Shown piece by piece: positions 8,640 through 16,745 of a DNA stretch of 64,000 nucleotides. The notes beneath the pieces were generated by a model. That model made no database searches. It was not told where the DNA came from and worked only from the letters and a program-made list of their open reading frames with translations. The DNA comes from Umezawaea sp049997955 (GTDB taxonomy: Bacteria; Actinomycetota; Actinomycetes; Mycobacteriales; Pseudonocardiaceae). The translations under genes and the position numbers were made by a program. The stretch covers positions 38,924-102,923 of the forward strand of contig JAEBDY010000023.1 in assembly GCA_049997955.1 (NCBI GenBank), given 5' to 3'. The first letter of the stretch is position 1; each line of letters opens with the position of its first letter.

Positions 8640-9620
8640 CTAGTCGGTAGGGACGCTGAGAACGATCTTGGTGCCGTTGACGCCGCCGGACTCGACGATC
8701 CGGTGCGCCTGGGCGGCGCTGCGCAGCGGCAGCTGCTCGACGCGCCGCGGCCGCAGCACGCCCGAGGCGAGCAGCCGGTTGACCCGGTGCGCCGCGGACG
8801 CCAGTTCGGCGGTGGTGGCCTGGGAGATCGCGAACCCCACCACCGAGCAGTCCTTGAGGTAGAGCCGCCCGACGGGCAGCACGGGCCGCGCCGCCATGCC
8901 CGCCAGCACGACCACGCGCCCGCGCCTGCGGAGCAGGTCGACGGCCGACTCCAGGTCGTTGCGGCCTGCGCAGTCGAGCACCACGTCCACGCCGCCGGGG
9001 TGGTCGGCCGCGATCCGGCCGTCCGGGTCGTCGCGGTAGTCCACGGCCTGGTCCGCGCCGAGCGACAGGCAGTGCCCGAAGTCGGCGCCCGCCGCCACCG
9101 CGACCACCCGCGCGCCGGCCTCCGCGGCCATGGCCACGGCCGCGCTGCCGACGTTGCCGCCCGCGCCGATGACGACGACGGTCTCGCCGCGCCGCACCCG
9201 GCCGTGGGTGAACAGGCCCAGCGCCGCGGTGGCCGCCGGGTGCGCGACCGCCACGGCGTCGCGCGGCGCGACCCCGGAGGGCAGGTGGTAGAGGCGGTCC
9301 GCCGCGACCACGGCCCGTTCGGCGGCCGCGCCCTGCCTGCCGCCGTGGCCCAGGCTGTTGCTCCACACCCGGTCGCCGGTGGCGAACTCGGTGACGGAGG
9401 CCCCGACGGCGGTCACGATGCCGACCAGGTCCCGTCCGATGACGAACGGGAACGTCAGCGGCGTGCGCCACGCGCCGGAGCGGACGAACGTGTCCACCGC
9501 GTTGACGGCGGTGAACTCGACGGCGACCTGCACCTCGTCGGCCCCCGGCTCCGGCGTGGACACCACTCCGTAGCGGATGGCCTCGGCCGGGCCGAGTGCT
9601 TCGATGTAGGCGGCGCGCAT
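8640..9620 (-). CDS. Zinc-free medium-chain quinone oxidoreductase-like dehydrogenase
   Basis: A 326-residue MDR-superfamily protein. The N-terminal GroES-like domain contains VNAVDTFVRSG and GRDLVGIVTAVG. The NADPH-binding loop is VIGAGGNVGSAAVAMA, followed by a strand with VDVVLDCAGR. The catalytic and structural zinc cysteines of alcohol dehydrogenases are absent, as in quinone or enoyl reductases. It probably reduces a quinonoid or enoyl intermediate of the pathway with NADPH. A gap of about 40 bases separates it from the SRPBCC gene and 130 bases from the lyase, all on the same strand. Confidence 0.8.
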   Translation of the reverse strand: MRAAYIEALGPAEAIRYGVVSTPEPGADEVQVAVEFTAVNAVDTFVRSGAWRTPLTFPFVIGRDLVGIVTAVGASVTEFATGDRVWSNSLGHGGRQGAAAERAVVAADRLYHLPSGVAPRDAVAVAHPAATAALGLFTHGRVRRGETVVVIGAGGNVGSAAVAMAAEAGARVVAVAAGADFGHCLSLGADQAVDYRDDPDGRIAADHPGGVDVVLDCAGRNDLESAVDLLRRRGRVVVLAGMAARPVLPVGRLYLKDCSVVGFAISQATTAELASAAHRVNRLLASGVLRPRRVEQLPLRSAAQAHRIVESGGVNGTKIVLSVPTD

Positions 9621-9750
9621 GGCTCCAGGTTCTCCTTCCGGAGCGGGACCGGGTCCGGTTCCGCGGCGAGATTGTCAGGTCCCCGTTCGGTCTTGCTCCC
9701 GGAAGGGCTTGGTGCGCAGGCCTTTCCGGGACCGGGTTCCTTGAAGTCCA

Positions 9751-11154
9751 CTATGGACTGAGTTCGGGATCGTCCAACGCGGCCAGCGCGCGGTCCACCA
9801 GCGCGCCCGCGACGCCGGTGTAGGCGGCGGGGTCGAGCAGGTCGGCCAGCTCGCCGGGGGTCAGGCCGGTGCGCTCGGCGAGCGTCGTCGCCAGCGGCAC
9901 GCCCTCGGCCTCGGAATCGGCCACGGCCGCCGTGAGCGCCTTCTTGGCCGCGGCCTTGCCGAGCACCGGCGCCAGCACCGCCGTGATCCGCTCGGTCACC
10001 ACCGCGCCGCCGGTCAGCGCGAGGTTGTGCGCCATCCGCTCCGGCACGACCCGCAGGCCCTCGGCGAGTTCCGCCGCGGCGGCCGCGGCCCCGGCCGCCA
10101 GGCGCAGGCACTCCCGCAGCGGCTGCCACTCCGCGTGCCACCCGCCGGAGGACCGCTCGTCCTCCGCGGACATGGCCTGGAGCACCACCAGGGCCTGCGC
10201 GGGCGCTTGTCGAGCGGCGGTGGCGATCAGCGTGGCCAGCACGGGGTTCTGCTTCTGCGGCATGGCCGACGACGCGCCGCGACCCGGCGGGCCGGGCTCC
10301 ACCACCTCGCGGACCTCGGTCCTGGTCAGCACGAGCACGTCGGCCGCGAACTTCCCGAGCGCGCCGCAGGTGAACGCCAGCGCGCCCGCCGCGTCGACCA
10401 GGGGCGTGCGCAGGGCGTGCCACGGCAGCAGCGGGTCGACCAGGTCCAGCTCGCGGGCGAACTCGGCGGCCAGCCGCAGGGCCGTGTCAGGGGGTTGCCC
10501 GGCCAGCACGGCGTACTGCTCGTAGGAGGCCAACGTGCCCGCCGCGCCGCCGAGCGAGGCGGGCAGGGCCCGGCGTGCCGCGCGCACCCGGTCGAGCGCG
10601 TCGCGGGCCAGCACCAGCCACCCGGCCGCCTTCAGGCCGAACGTCGTGGGCACGGCGTGCTGGGTCAGCGTGCGCGCCACGACGACGGTGTCGCGGTGGC
10701 GTTCGGCCAGCACGGCCAGCGCCCGGACGACCCGGACCAGGTCGGCGGCCGTGTCGGCCATGACCCGCGCGCACAGCAGCACGGCGGCGGTGTCCAGCAC
10801 GTCCTGGCTGGTCCCGCCCCGGTGCACGTGGTCGGCGGCGTCGGGGTCCAGCTCGGCCACCTTGGCGGTGAGCGCGGACACCAGCGCCACGACGGGGTTC
10901 GCGGTCTCGCGGACCCCGGCAGCCAGCGCCGCCAGCTCGGTGTCGGCCGGCACGGCTGCCGCCCGGATGGCGGGCAGGGCGCTCGCGGGCACCACGCCGA
11001 CGCGGTGCTGCGCCACGGCGAGCGCCACCTCGACGTCGAGCATCGCCCGCACCCAGGCGCGGTCGTCGACCGCCGCGACGCCCGCCACCCAGCCGGGGCC
11101 GAACACCCCGGCGTCCAGCGAGAGTCCGGGCGGCTCGGGTACAGGTGAGGTCAT
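9751..11154 (-). CDS. Fumarase/PcaB-superfamily lyase, candidate nitrosuccinate lyase (CreD-like)
   Basis: The ATG begins the operon. The 467-residue protein has the superfamily signatures in order: HRGGTSQD (113-118), TLTQHAVPTTFG with H166, and the catalytic-serine loop SSAMPQKQNP (295-304). Relatives are 3-carboxy-cis,cis-muconate cycloisomerase and adenylosuccinate lyase. CreD of the cremeomycin pathway belongs to this branch and splits nitrosuccinate into fumarate and nitrous acid. Nothing else in the neighbourhood suggests protocatechuate breakdown or purine synthesis, and the FAD enzyme and ligase are in the same operon. I therefore favour nitrous-acid release. A true PcaB is the main alternative. 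Confidence 0.65.
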   Translation of the reverse strand: MTSPVPEPPGLSLDAGVFGPGWVAGVAAVDDRAWVRAMLDVEVALAVAQHRVGVVPASALPAIRAAAVPADTELAALAAGVRETANPVVALVSALTAKVAELDPDAADHVHRGGTSQDVLDTAAVLLCARVMADTAADLVRVVRALAVLAERHRDTVVVARTLTQHAVPTTFGLKAAGWLVLARDALDRVRAARRALPASLGGAAGTLASYEQYAVLAGQPPDTALRLAAEFARELDLVDPLLPWHALRTPLVDAAGALAFTCGALGKFAADVLVLTRTEVREVVEPGPPGRGASSAMPQKQNPVLATLIATAARQAPAQALVVLQAMSAEDERSSGGWHAEWQPLRECLRLAAGAAAAAAELAEGLRVVPERMAHNLALTGGAVVTERITAVLAPVLGKAAAKKALTAAVADSEAEGVPLATTLAERTGLTPGELADLLDPAAYTGVAGALVDRALAALDDPELSP

Positions 11155-11862
11155 GGTCGCTCCATCGGGTGAGGGCTACTCGGTCGTCCCAGCGTCGGTC
11201 GCGGCGCGGCGCACCGGCAACGGCGTCGGCGGCTATCCGTCACCTGCGCCGGAGGTGACGGATTCGCGGCGCGAATCGGCCGTTGACCTGCGACGGGCCG
11301 CAGTATTGATCGCGAAGGACCAGGACCGATCCGACCGGGAGCCACGCCACCATGACGACCCTCGCCACCGCCCTCCGTCCGACTGCCGGAGCCGTTCACC
11401 GGTTCGCCGTGGTCGCCGCCGAAGTCGGGTGGGGAGCGGGCGCGCGGTCGTGCCGCGGCTCAGGCGGCGGACGGCGGCACGTCGAGGACGGGCTCACCGG
11501 AGCCCGTCGCGTGCGGAACGCGGTCGGGTCCTCGGGTCGGGACAGCGCGGTCCCGTGGACGAACGACGCCTGCCACGACCGGGGGCCGCGAGGCGGCGCC
11601 GACCCCGTGGTGGTCGCGCCGAGCAACGGGGACCCCCGCGCCCGCGGGGGATCCAGGGTCGTTCTCGGCCACCCGGTCGGGAACGACGGTGACGACAGCC
11701 CCGCGGCCGTCGGGTCACCGACCCGACGGCCGGTCGGGGTCGCTGCGCCGGGGACCGGCCGCGCGACCACCTGACCGGCCGCGAGGAGCACCCCGCCCGA
11801 CCTCCGTCGGGGCGGGGCCGTGCCCGGCGGCACCGGGCGACGGACTGGAGGGGTGGGGGCCC
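11155..11862. promoter_or_regulatory. 700-bp divergent intergenic region between the ANS-like operon and its Rrf2 regulator
   Basis: This gap separates the minus-strand operon from the plus-strand Rrf2 gene and must hold both promoters. One plausible small frame exists at 11352-11774 (ATG after GGGAG, 140 residues, starting MTTLATALRPTAG); it becomes low-complexity after about 35 residues and matches no family I know, so I do not call it a gene. No clear operator was found by eye. Confidence 0.45.
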
Positions 11863-12384
11863 GTGCGGATGAGCGAGGGAGTCGAGTGGGCGCTGCACTG
11901 CTGCGTCGACCTGTCCAGGATGCGGCCGTCGCAACCGGTGACTGCGGGCAGGCTGGCCAAGTTGTACGACCTGCCCATCGCGTACCTGAACAAGCAGCTG
12001 CAGGCACTGGGGAAGGCCGGGATAGTCCGGTCGGCTCCCGGACCGCGTGGCGGGTTCCGGCTCGCCCGGCCGCAGGAGGAGATCAGCCTCCTGGACGTGG
12101 TGATCGCGATCGAGGGCGCGCAGCCCGCGTTCCGCTGCACCGACATCGTGCGGAGCGGGGCCGCGGGGCGGTTCGCCGCGGACTGCGGGCACCGGTCGGC
12201 GTGCGCGGTGGCGCAGGCGATGCGGGCCGCGGACCTGGTGTGGCGCAAGCACCTGGCCGCGCGCACGGTCGCCGACCTGCGGGAGATCGCCGAGCTGCGG
12301 TCGCCGCGGTTGGGCGAGGTGATCCGGGACTGGCTGGGCGGCGCGGAGGTCCCCGAGCAGCGAGACCGGAGCGGCCGCGGATAA
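11863..12384 (+). CDS. Rrf2-family regulator with a cysteine cluster (NsrR/IscR-like)
   Basis: The GTG at 11863 is preferred because GGAGGGG lies 9 bases upstream; an in-frame ATG two codons later is possible. The 173-residue protein has the Rrf2 winged helix (VEWALHCCVDLSRM, then LAKLYDLPIAYLNKQLQAL, then APGPRGGFRLARP). Its cysteines C92, C108 and C114 form a C-X15-C-X5-C set in the loop where IscR and NsrR bind an iron-sulphur cluster. NsrR proteins of actinomycetes sense nitric oxide through such a cluster. Divergent placement next to a putative nitrous-acid operon makes nitrogen-oxide sensing attractive. The spacing differs from classical NsrR (X5 and X5), so the cluster type is uncertain. 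Confidence 0.8.
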   Translation: MRMSEGVEWALHCCVDLSRMRPSQPVTAGRLAKLYDLPIAYLNKQLQALGKAGIVRSAPGPRGGFRLARPQEEISLLDVVIAIEGAQPAFRCTDIVRSGAAGRFAADCGHRSACAVAQAMRAADLVWRKHLAARTVADLREIAELRSPRLGEVIRDWLGGAEVPEQRDRSGRG

Positions 12385-12450
12385 GCGGCCCGGAGATGGC
12401 GGTGCCGCCGGAGCGCGGCGCCGATTCGAGGAGAGGTGGAGGTGGTGGTC

Positions 12451-13566
12451 ATGCGCGGGTCGTCGGACGGTGACGGTCCTGGAACGACGCTGGCGGAGCT
12501 GGCGGCGGAGGGCGTCTCGTCGTGGTGGCAGGGGATCCACCGGTCGGCGCTGGACTCGGGCTGGTTCACCGCGACAGCGGGGACGGCCGGGCTGCGCGGC
12601 GCGACGACGGACTTGGCCGTGCTGCTGGCCGAGCTGAGGTCGGACGGCGCGGTCGCCTACGACCGGCAGGTGTCCGCGCTGGCGGCGGTCGGGACGGAGT
12701 CCGCGACCGCCGCGGGCGCGCTGCTGCACGCCGACGCCCAGTTCGCGTGCGACGTGCTGCTGCCGGTGTTCCAGGACACCGAGGGCCACGACGGGTGGGT
12801 GTCGGTGGACCTGCCGCCCGACATCGCCCACGACCGGCGTGCGACCGTGTCGGCGGCCAAGGCCGTCACGGCGGAGCTGGACCGGCCGAACGCGCTGGTG
12901 AAGATCCCGGCCACCGTGGCCGGGGTCGCCGCCGTGCGGGAGTGCCTGGCGCTGGGCATCGGCGTGCACGTGGCCGAGGTGTTCTCGCCGACGCGGTACG
13001 GCCAGGTGGTCGACGCCTGCTTCGACGGGCTGGAGCAGGCGCGGGCGGCCGGGGTCCGGTTGGACGCCCTGGCCGCCGTCGTGGCGCTGCCGGTGGGACC
13101 GCTGTCGGCGGCCGTGGCCGACCAGGTGGACGAGACCGGCCGGATCCCGGCCGGTCTCGCCGTCGCCCGCCTGCTGTTCCACGACCGCGAGCAGCAGCTG
13201 GGCACGACCCGCTGGCGGGCGCTGCGCACGGCGGGCGCCCGCCAGCACCGGCTGCTGTGGACGGACCTCGGCGACCGCGCCGCGGACCTCGACCGCCTGG
13301 TGGGCTGGGGATCGGTGGTGGCGCTCGGCAGCCGGGCGCTGGAGGCGTTGGCCAGCGGTCCCCGGCTGCACGGCGACACCCTCCTCGGCGCGCACGACGC
13401 CGCCCGCGCCGCGCTCGACGGCCTGGCCGGGCTCGACGTGGACTTCGCGGCCGTGGAACGCAGGTTGGAGCACGACCGGGCGCACCGGCAGGTGCGGCTG
13501 TGGACCGAGCTGTGCGAAGCGGTGGGCACGCGGCTGTCGGAGCTGAAGGGCTCGCGGATCAGCTGA
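12451..13566 (+). CDS. Transaldolase-like protein with altered active site
   Basis: The ATG at 12451 is chosen because GGAGG ends 8 bases upstream; a GTG five codons earlier is in frame. The 371-residue length and the core ELDRPNALVKIPATVAGV match actinobacterial transaldolases, and the Schiff-base lysine is present at K151. Other family residues are changed. The LDD motif near the N-terminus reads WQG, the TSNP motif reads ATTD, the VEV motif after the third strand reads VDL, and the NVTLIFS strand reads HVAEVFS. A true transaldolase would supply erythrose 4-phosphate to the shikimate route. With these changes a different aldolase or lyase chemistry, or loss of activity, is possible. Its 3' end overlaps the convergent PabAB gene by 8 bases. 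Confidence 0.7.
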   Translation: MRGSSDGDGPGTTLAELAAEGVSSWWQGIHRSALDSGWFTATAGTAGLRGATTDLAVLLAELRSDGAVAYDRQVSALAAVGTESATAAGALLHADAQFACDVLLPVFQDTEGHDGWVSVDLPPDIAHDRRATVSAAKAVTAELDRPNALVKIPATVAGVAAVRECLALGIGVHVAEVFSPTRYGQVVDACFDGLEQARAAGVRLDALAAVVALPVGPLSAAVADQVDETGRIPAGLAVARLLFHDREQQLGTTRWRALRTAGARQHRLLWTDLGDRAADLDRLVGWGSVVALGSRALEALASGPRLHGDTLLGAHDAARAALDGLAGLDVDFAAVERRLEHDRAHRQVRLWTELCEAVGTRLSELKGSRIS

Positions 13567-15703
13567 CGCCGCCACCGCGCGGCCGCGCCGCCTGCTCGGC
13601 GAACCGCACTCGCCGCAGCACCGGGGCGTGCGCCGTGCCCGTGGGCACCGGCCTGCCGGTCAGGCCGGTGAGCGGCTTCGCCTTGGTGACCGTCTCCTCG
13701 AACTCGGCGAGCGGCTCGGACAGGGCGATGATCGCGCCGCCGACCCCGTAGCGCACGCGGTCGGCGGTGAGGACGGCGGTGCGGATGGCGACGCTGAGGT
13801 TGGCGGCGCCGGTCAGCGAGAAGTAGCCGATCGCGCCGGAGTAGACGCCGCGCGCGCCGCCCTCCAGGTCGTCGATGATCCCCATGGTCCGCTCCTTGGG
13901 CGCGCCGGTCATCGAGCCGGGCGGGAACGCGGCGCGCACGACGTCGACCGCCGAGACGTCCGGCCGGGACTGCGAGCGCACGGTGCTGACCAGCTGGTGC
14001 ACGGACGGGAACGTCGACACCTGGAACACGTCCTCGGCCACGACCGAGCCCGCGACGGCGGTCCGGCCCAGGTCGTGGCGGACCAGGTCGACCACCATCA
14101 GGTTCTCGGCCTGGTCCTTGGCCGAGGTCCGCAGCTCCTCGGCCAGCCGGGCGTCCTCCTCCGGCGTGGCCCCGCGCGGCCGGGTGCCCTTGATGGGCCG
14201 CGACTCCACGGCCCCGTCCGCGGCGACGCTGAGGAACCGCTCCGGCGATGTGCTCAGCACCGACATGCCGCCGAACCGCAGCAGCGCCCCGAACGGCGTG
14301 GGGTTCGCCCGCCGCAGGTACCGGTGGGCGGCCCACGGGTCCACCGGGCCGCCGGTCTCGATCATGTTGGTCAGGCACACCTGGTAGGTCTCGCCCGCCG
14401 CGATCTCGATCTGGGCGGCGGCGATCCTGGCCAGGTAGGCGCCCCGGTCGTGGCGCAGCTCCAGCGGCCCGGTCGGCACCCGCGGCGCGGGGTCGTCGGC
14501 CCGCGAGCCTGCCAGGGCGGTCAGCCGCCGCGCGGTGTCGGCGAGCCACGCCTCGGCGTCGGCCTCCACGCCGTCCTCGGCCAGCGCGAGCAGGTGCGTG
14601 GTGCCGGTCTCGGCGTCCAGCACGAGCCCGCGGTCGCTGAACACCAGCACCGCGTCGGCGGTCGGCGACCGGTGCGCGGCCACGCCGTCGCACTCGGCCT
14701 TCAGCTCGTAGCCCAGGTAGCCCACCCAGCCCAGCGCGAAGTCGAACGGCAGCGGCGGCACGTCCGCGCGCAGCGACCGCAGGTCGCGGTCCAACCAGGA
14801 CAGGAACCCGCCGGACACGATCTCCTCGCCGGTCGCCGACCGCACGGTGACCGTCCCACTGGACACGTCCGCCGTCGCCACCCGTGCCAGCGGGCCGCCC
14901 GCGTCACCCATGATCGTGAACCGGGTGTCGGGGCCGCTCGCCCGCTCCGAGTCCAGCCAGTACGGGTGGTCACCGGCGCGGAACAGCCGGTCGTAGGCGG
15001 TCTCGGCGTCCCACGCGGTGGGCAGCGACCGGGTCAGCACCCGAGGTCTCCGCGTCGGTTCGGGGCGCTCGACCGGCCGGGCCGCGACGGCGGCGGGCGC
15101 GGTGGCGACCCGGCCGGTCCGCCGGTTGTGCTCGGCGGCGAGCCGGGTGAAGTTCGCGATGATGTCGTGCCCGTGGGCGCTGCGCACCGACTCGGGGTGG
15201 AACTGCACGCCCCACCGGGGCAGGTCGCGGTGCCGGATGCCCATCACCAGCCCGTCGGCCGTCCACGCCGTCACCTCGACCTCCGCGGGCAGGTCCTCCA
15301 CGACCAGCGAGTGGTAGCGCACGGCCTCGAACGGCGAGGGCAGCCCGGCGAACACGCCTGACCCGTCGTGGTGCACGAGCGAGGCCTGCCCGTGGTGCGG
15401 CCTGGTCCGGCGCACCGCCGCGCCGTGGGCGTGGGCCAGGCCCTGGTGGCCGAGGCAGACGCCCAGCAGAGGCAGGTCGAGCTCCTCGGCGAGGACGCGC
15501 CCGCAGATCCCGAAGTCCGCGTCGCGGGTCGGGTCGCCCGGACCGGGGGACAGCACCACGGCGTCGAACCCGGACGGCCGCACCGACGCCAGCCGCGGGT
15601 CGTCGTTGGCCACGACCTCGGGTTCGCGACCGGTGACCCCGGCGATGAGGTGGAACAGGTTGTAGGTGAACGAGTCGTGGTTGTCGATCAGCAGGATGCG
15701 CAT
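13559..15703 (-). CDS. pabAB: Fused aminodeoxychorismate synthase (PabA-PabB)
   Basis: A 714-residue two-domain protein. Residues 1-190 are a class-I glutamine amidotransferase with the nucleophile in GVCLGHQ (C83) and the GVQFHPESV histidine and glutamate. Residues 220-700 are a chorismate-binding domain. The motif PIKGTRPRG carries lysine, as in PabB; anthranilate synthases and PhzE-type enzymes have alanine there. The ENLMVVDLVRHDLG, PPGSMTGAPK and GYFSLTGAANLSVAIRT blocks are intact. It should make 4-amino-4-deoxychorismate, precursor of p-aminobenzoate, 4-aminophenylalanine and related amines. Fused PabAB proteins are typical of actinomycete secondary metabolism. The methyltransferase gene lies just upstream on the same strand. 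Confidence 0.9.
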   Translation of the reverse strand: MRILLIDNHDSFTYNLFHLIAGVTGREPEVVANDDPRLASVRPSGFDAVVLSPGPGDPTRDADFGICGRVLAEELDLPLLGVCLGHQGLAHAHGAAVRRTRPHHGQASLVHHDGSGVFAGLPSPFEAVRYHSLVVEDLPAEVEVTAWTADGLVMGIRHRDLPRWGVQFHPESVRSAHGHDIIANFTRLAAEHNRRTGRVATAPAAVAARPVERPEPTRRPRVLTRSLPTAWDAETAYDRLFRAGDHPYWLDSERASGPDTRFTIMGDAGGPLARVATADVSSGTVTVRSATGEEIVSGGFLSWLDRDLRSLRADVPPLPFDFALGWVGYLGYELKAECDGVAAHRSPTADAVLVFSDRGLVLDAETGTTHLLALAEDGVEADAEAWLADTARRLTALAGSRADDPAPRVPTGPLELRHDRGAYLARIAAAQIEIAAGETYQVCLTNMIETGGPVDPWAAHRYLRRANPTPFGALLRFGGMSVLSTSPERFLSVAADGAVESRPIKGTRPRGATPEEDARLAEELRTSAKDQAENLMVVDLVRHDLGRTAVAGSVVAEDVFQVSTFPSVHQLVSTVRSQSRPDVSAVDVVRAAFPPGSMTGAPKERTMGIIDDLEGGARGVYSGAIGYFSLTGAANLSVAIRTAVLTADRVRYGVGGAIIALSEPLAEFEETVTKAKPLTGLTGRPVPTGTAHAPVLRRVRFAEQAARPRGGGVS

Positions 15704-15743
15704 GGTGCAGGTCCTTGTCCGGAGCAGGGGGTGCGGGAACGGG

Positions 15744-16469
15744 TCAGCGGTGCGACGTCGAGCGGGTGATCTCCACGAGCAGGTGGTCCACCGGCAGCCC
15801 GGCTTCCTGGACCGTCACGCCCCGCCGCGCGCGCAGGCCGAGGTCGAACTCGCCCGCCAGCCGCAGCAGCCGGGGCAGGTCGCCGCGCGAGCTGAAGTGC
15901 AGCAGCGCCGAGCCGGTCGGCGTCAGCCGGTCCACGACCTCGGCGAGGAACCGCCGGTGCGTCCGGTAGCCGGCGTCCACATAGGCCCGTTCGTGCGTCG
16001 ACCGGTACTCGTAGTCCTCCGGCGCGAGCACGTAGTTGGAGCTCCAGAAGATCGTGTCGAAGCGCTCGGCGGGGTCCAGCGGGTCGAACAGGTCGCCGCA
16101 CACCACGCGGGTCCGGTCGCCGACGCCGTGCCGGGCGGCGTTCAGCTCGGTGTTGGCCGCCGCGTCGGGGTTCACGTCGGTCGCGACCACGCGCTCGCAC
16201 CCGGCCAGCGCACTGGACACCGCCACCAGACCCGTGCCGCAGCCGATCTCCAGGAACGAGCCCGTGCGCGGAACGGCGCGCGGGCCGCCGAGGTCGAGCA
16301 GGTCGAGCACGAGAGCGGTCGTCGGGGAGCAGATCGGGGAGAAGACGCCGGGCAGCACGTCCCAATCCCGGCCGCGCATATCGAACGCCGTGGGTCTGAC
16401 GATTGTCCTGCGCGCGATTCTGCTGCGTTCCAGCGAACGGCGGTAGTCCCGGACAGCGAGCATGGGCAT
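15744..16469 (-). CDS. Class-I SAM-dependent methyltransferase (PrmC/HemK-like fold)
   Basis: A 241-residue protein with the SAM-binding motif FLEIGCGTGLVAV, acidic loop ATDVNPDAAANTELNA, and VVCGDLFDPL. It looks like the small-domain (MTS/HemK) branch, but the NPPY motif that holds the substrate amide in PrmC is replaced by SSNY. Acting on a protein glutamine is thus unlikely, and an O-, N- or C-methyl transfer in the neighbouring pathway is more plausible. ATG at 16469 is the first start; a second ATG two codons on is also possible. It is co-oriented with pabAB, 40 bases apart. Confidence 0.75.
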   Translation of the reverse strand: MPMLAVRDYRRSLERSRIARRTIVRPTAFDMRGRDWDVLPGVFSPICSPTTALVLDLLDLGGPRAVPRTGSFLEIGCGTGLVAVSSALAGCERVVATDVNPDAAANTELNAARHGVGDRTRVVCGDLFDPLDPAERFDTIFWSSNYVLAPEDYEYRSTHERAYVDAGYRTHRRFLAEVVDRLTPTGSALLHFSSRGDLPRLLRLAGEFDLGLRARRGVTVQEAGLPVDHLLVEITRSTSHR

Positions 16470-16656
16470 CCCCTTTCTCCGCGATTGTTCGGCTCACGGC
16501 GGGAATGGATCTGCCGGAACCTGCGTCGGCGTGCGCCGCATTACCTTCCGTCGACCACCCCCGATGGCGGAAGGTGCCGCGCCAACAACTCTGGGGCTTC
16601 CGGTGGTGGTCACATCACTGTCGGCCAGTTGGCCGCGTTGACGGGAGGAAAGGCCC

Positions 16657-16676
16657 ATGCGTACTATTTCACGCAT
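16657..16676. promoter_or_regulatory. Candidate operator: ATGCGT-N8-ACGCAT palindrome
   Basis: A perfect 6-bp inverted repeat with an 8-base spacer lies in the 276-base divergent gap between the methyltransferase and the GAF/PucR regulator, with a second palindrome, CGGCCAGTTGGCCG, at 16622-16635. Either could be an autoregulatory site. No experimental family match is known to me. Confidence 0.35.
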
Positions 16677-16745
16677 CGGGGCTCTGGGGGCGCCGCCTGG
16701 ATCGGGCGTGTACGCTGTGCCGTGCCGAGTCGACTGGGGTGGCGA

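Noticed and set aside
10027..11148. Plus-strand frame of 373 codons across the lyase
   Set aside because: Composition is that of an antisense shadow (RRGRRAAT-type runs), while the minus strand carries a complete lyase with all signature motifs.
11352..11774. A 140-residue plus-strand frame with an acceptable ribosome binding site in the operon/Rrf2 gap
   Set aside because: After about 35 residues the composition is that of random GC-rich sequence, and no family resemblance is evident. A precursor peptide cannot be excluded but is unsupported.
13559..15703. Reading PabAB as PhzE or anthranilate synthase
   Set aside because: The diagnostic position in PIKGT is lysine, as in PabB; anthranilate synthases and PhzE-like ADIC synthases have alanine. 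Phenazine genes (PhzF, PhzD, PhzG) are also absent.
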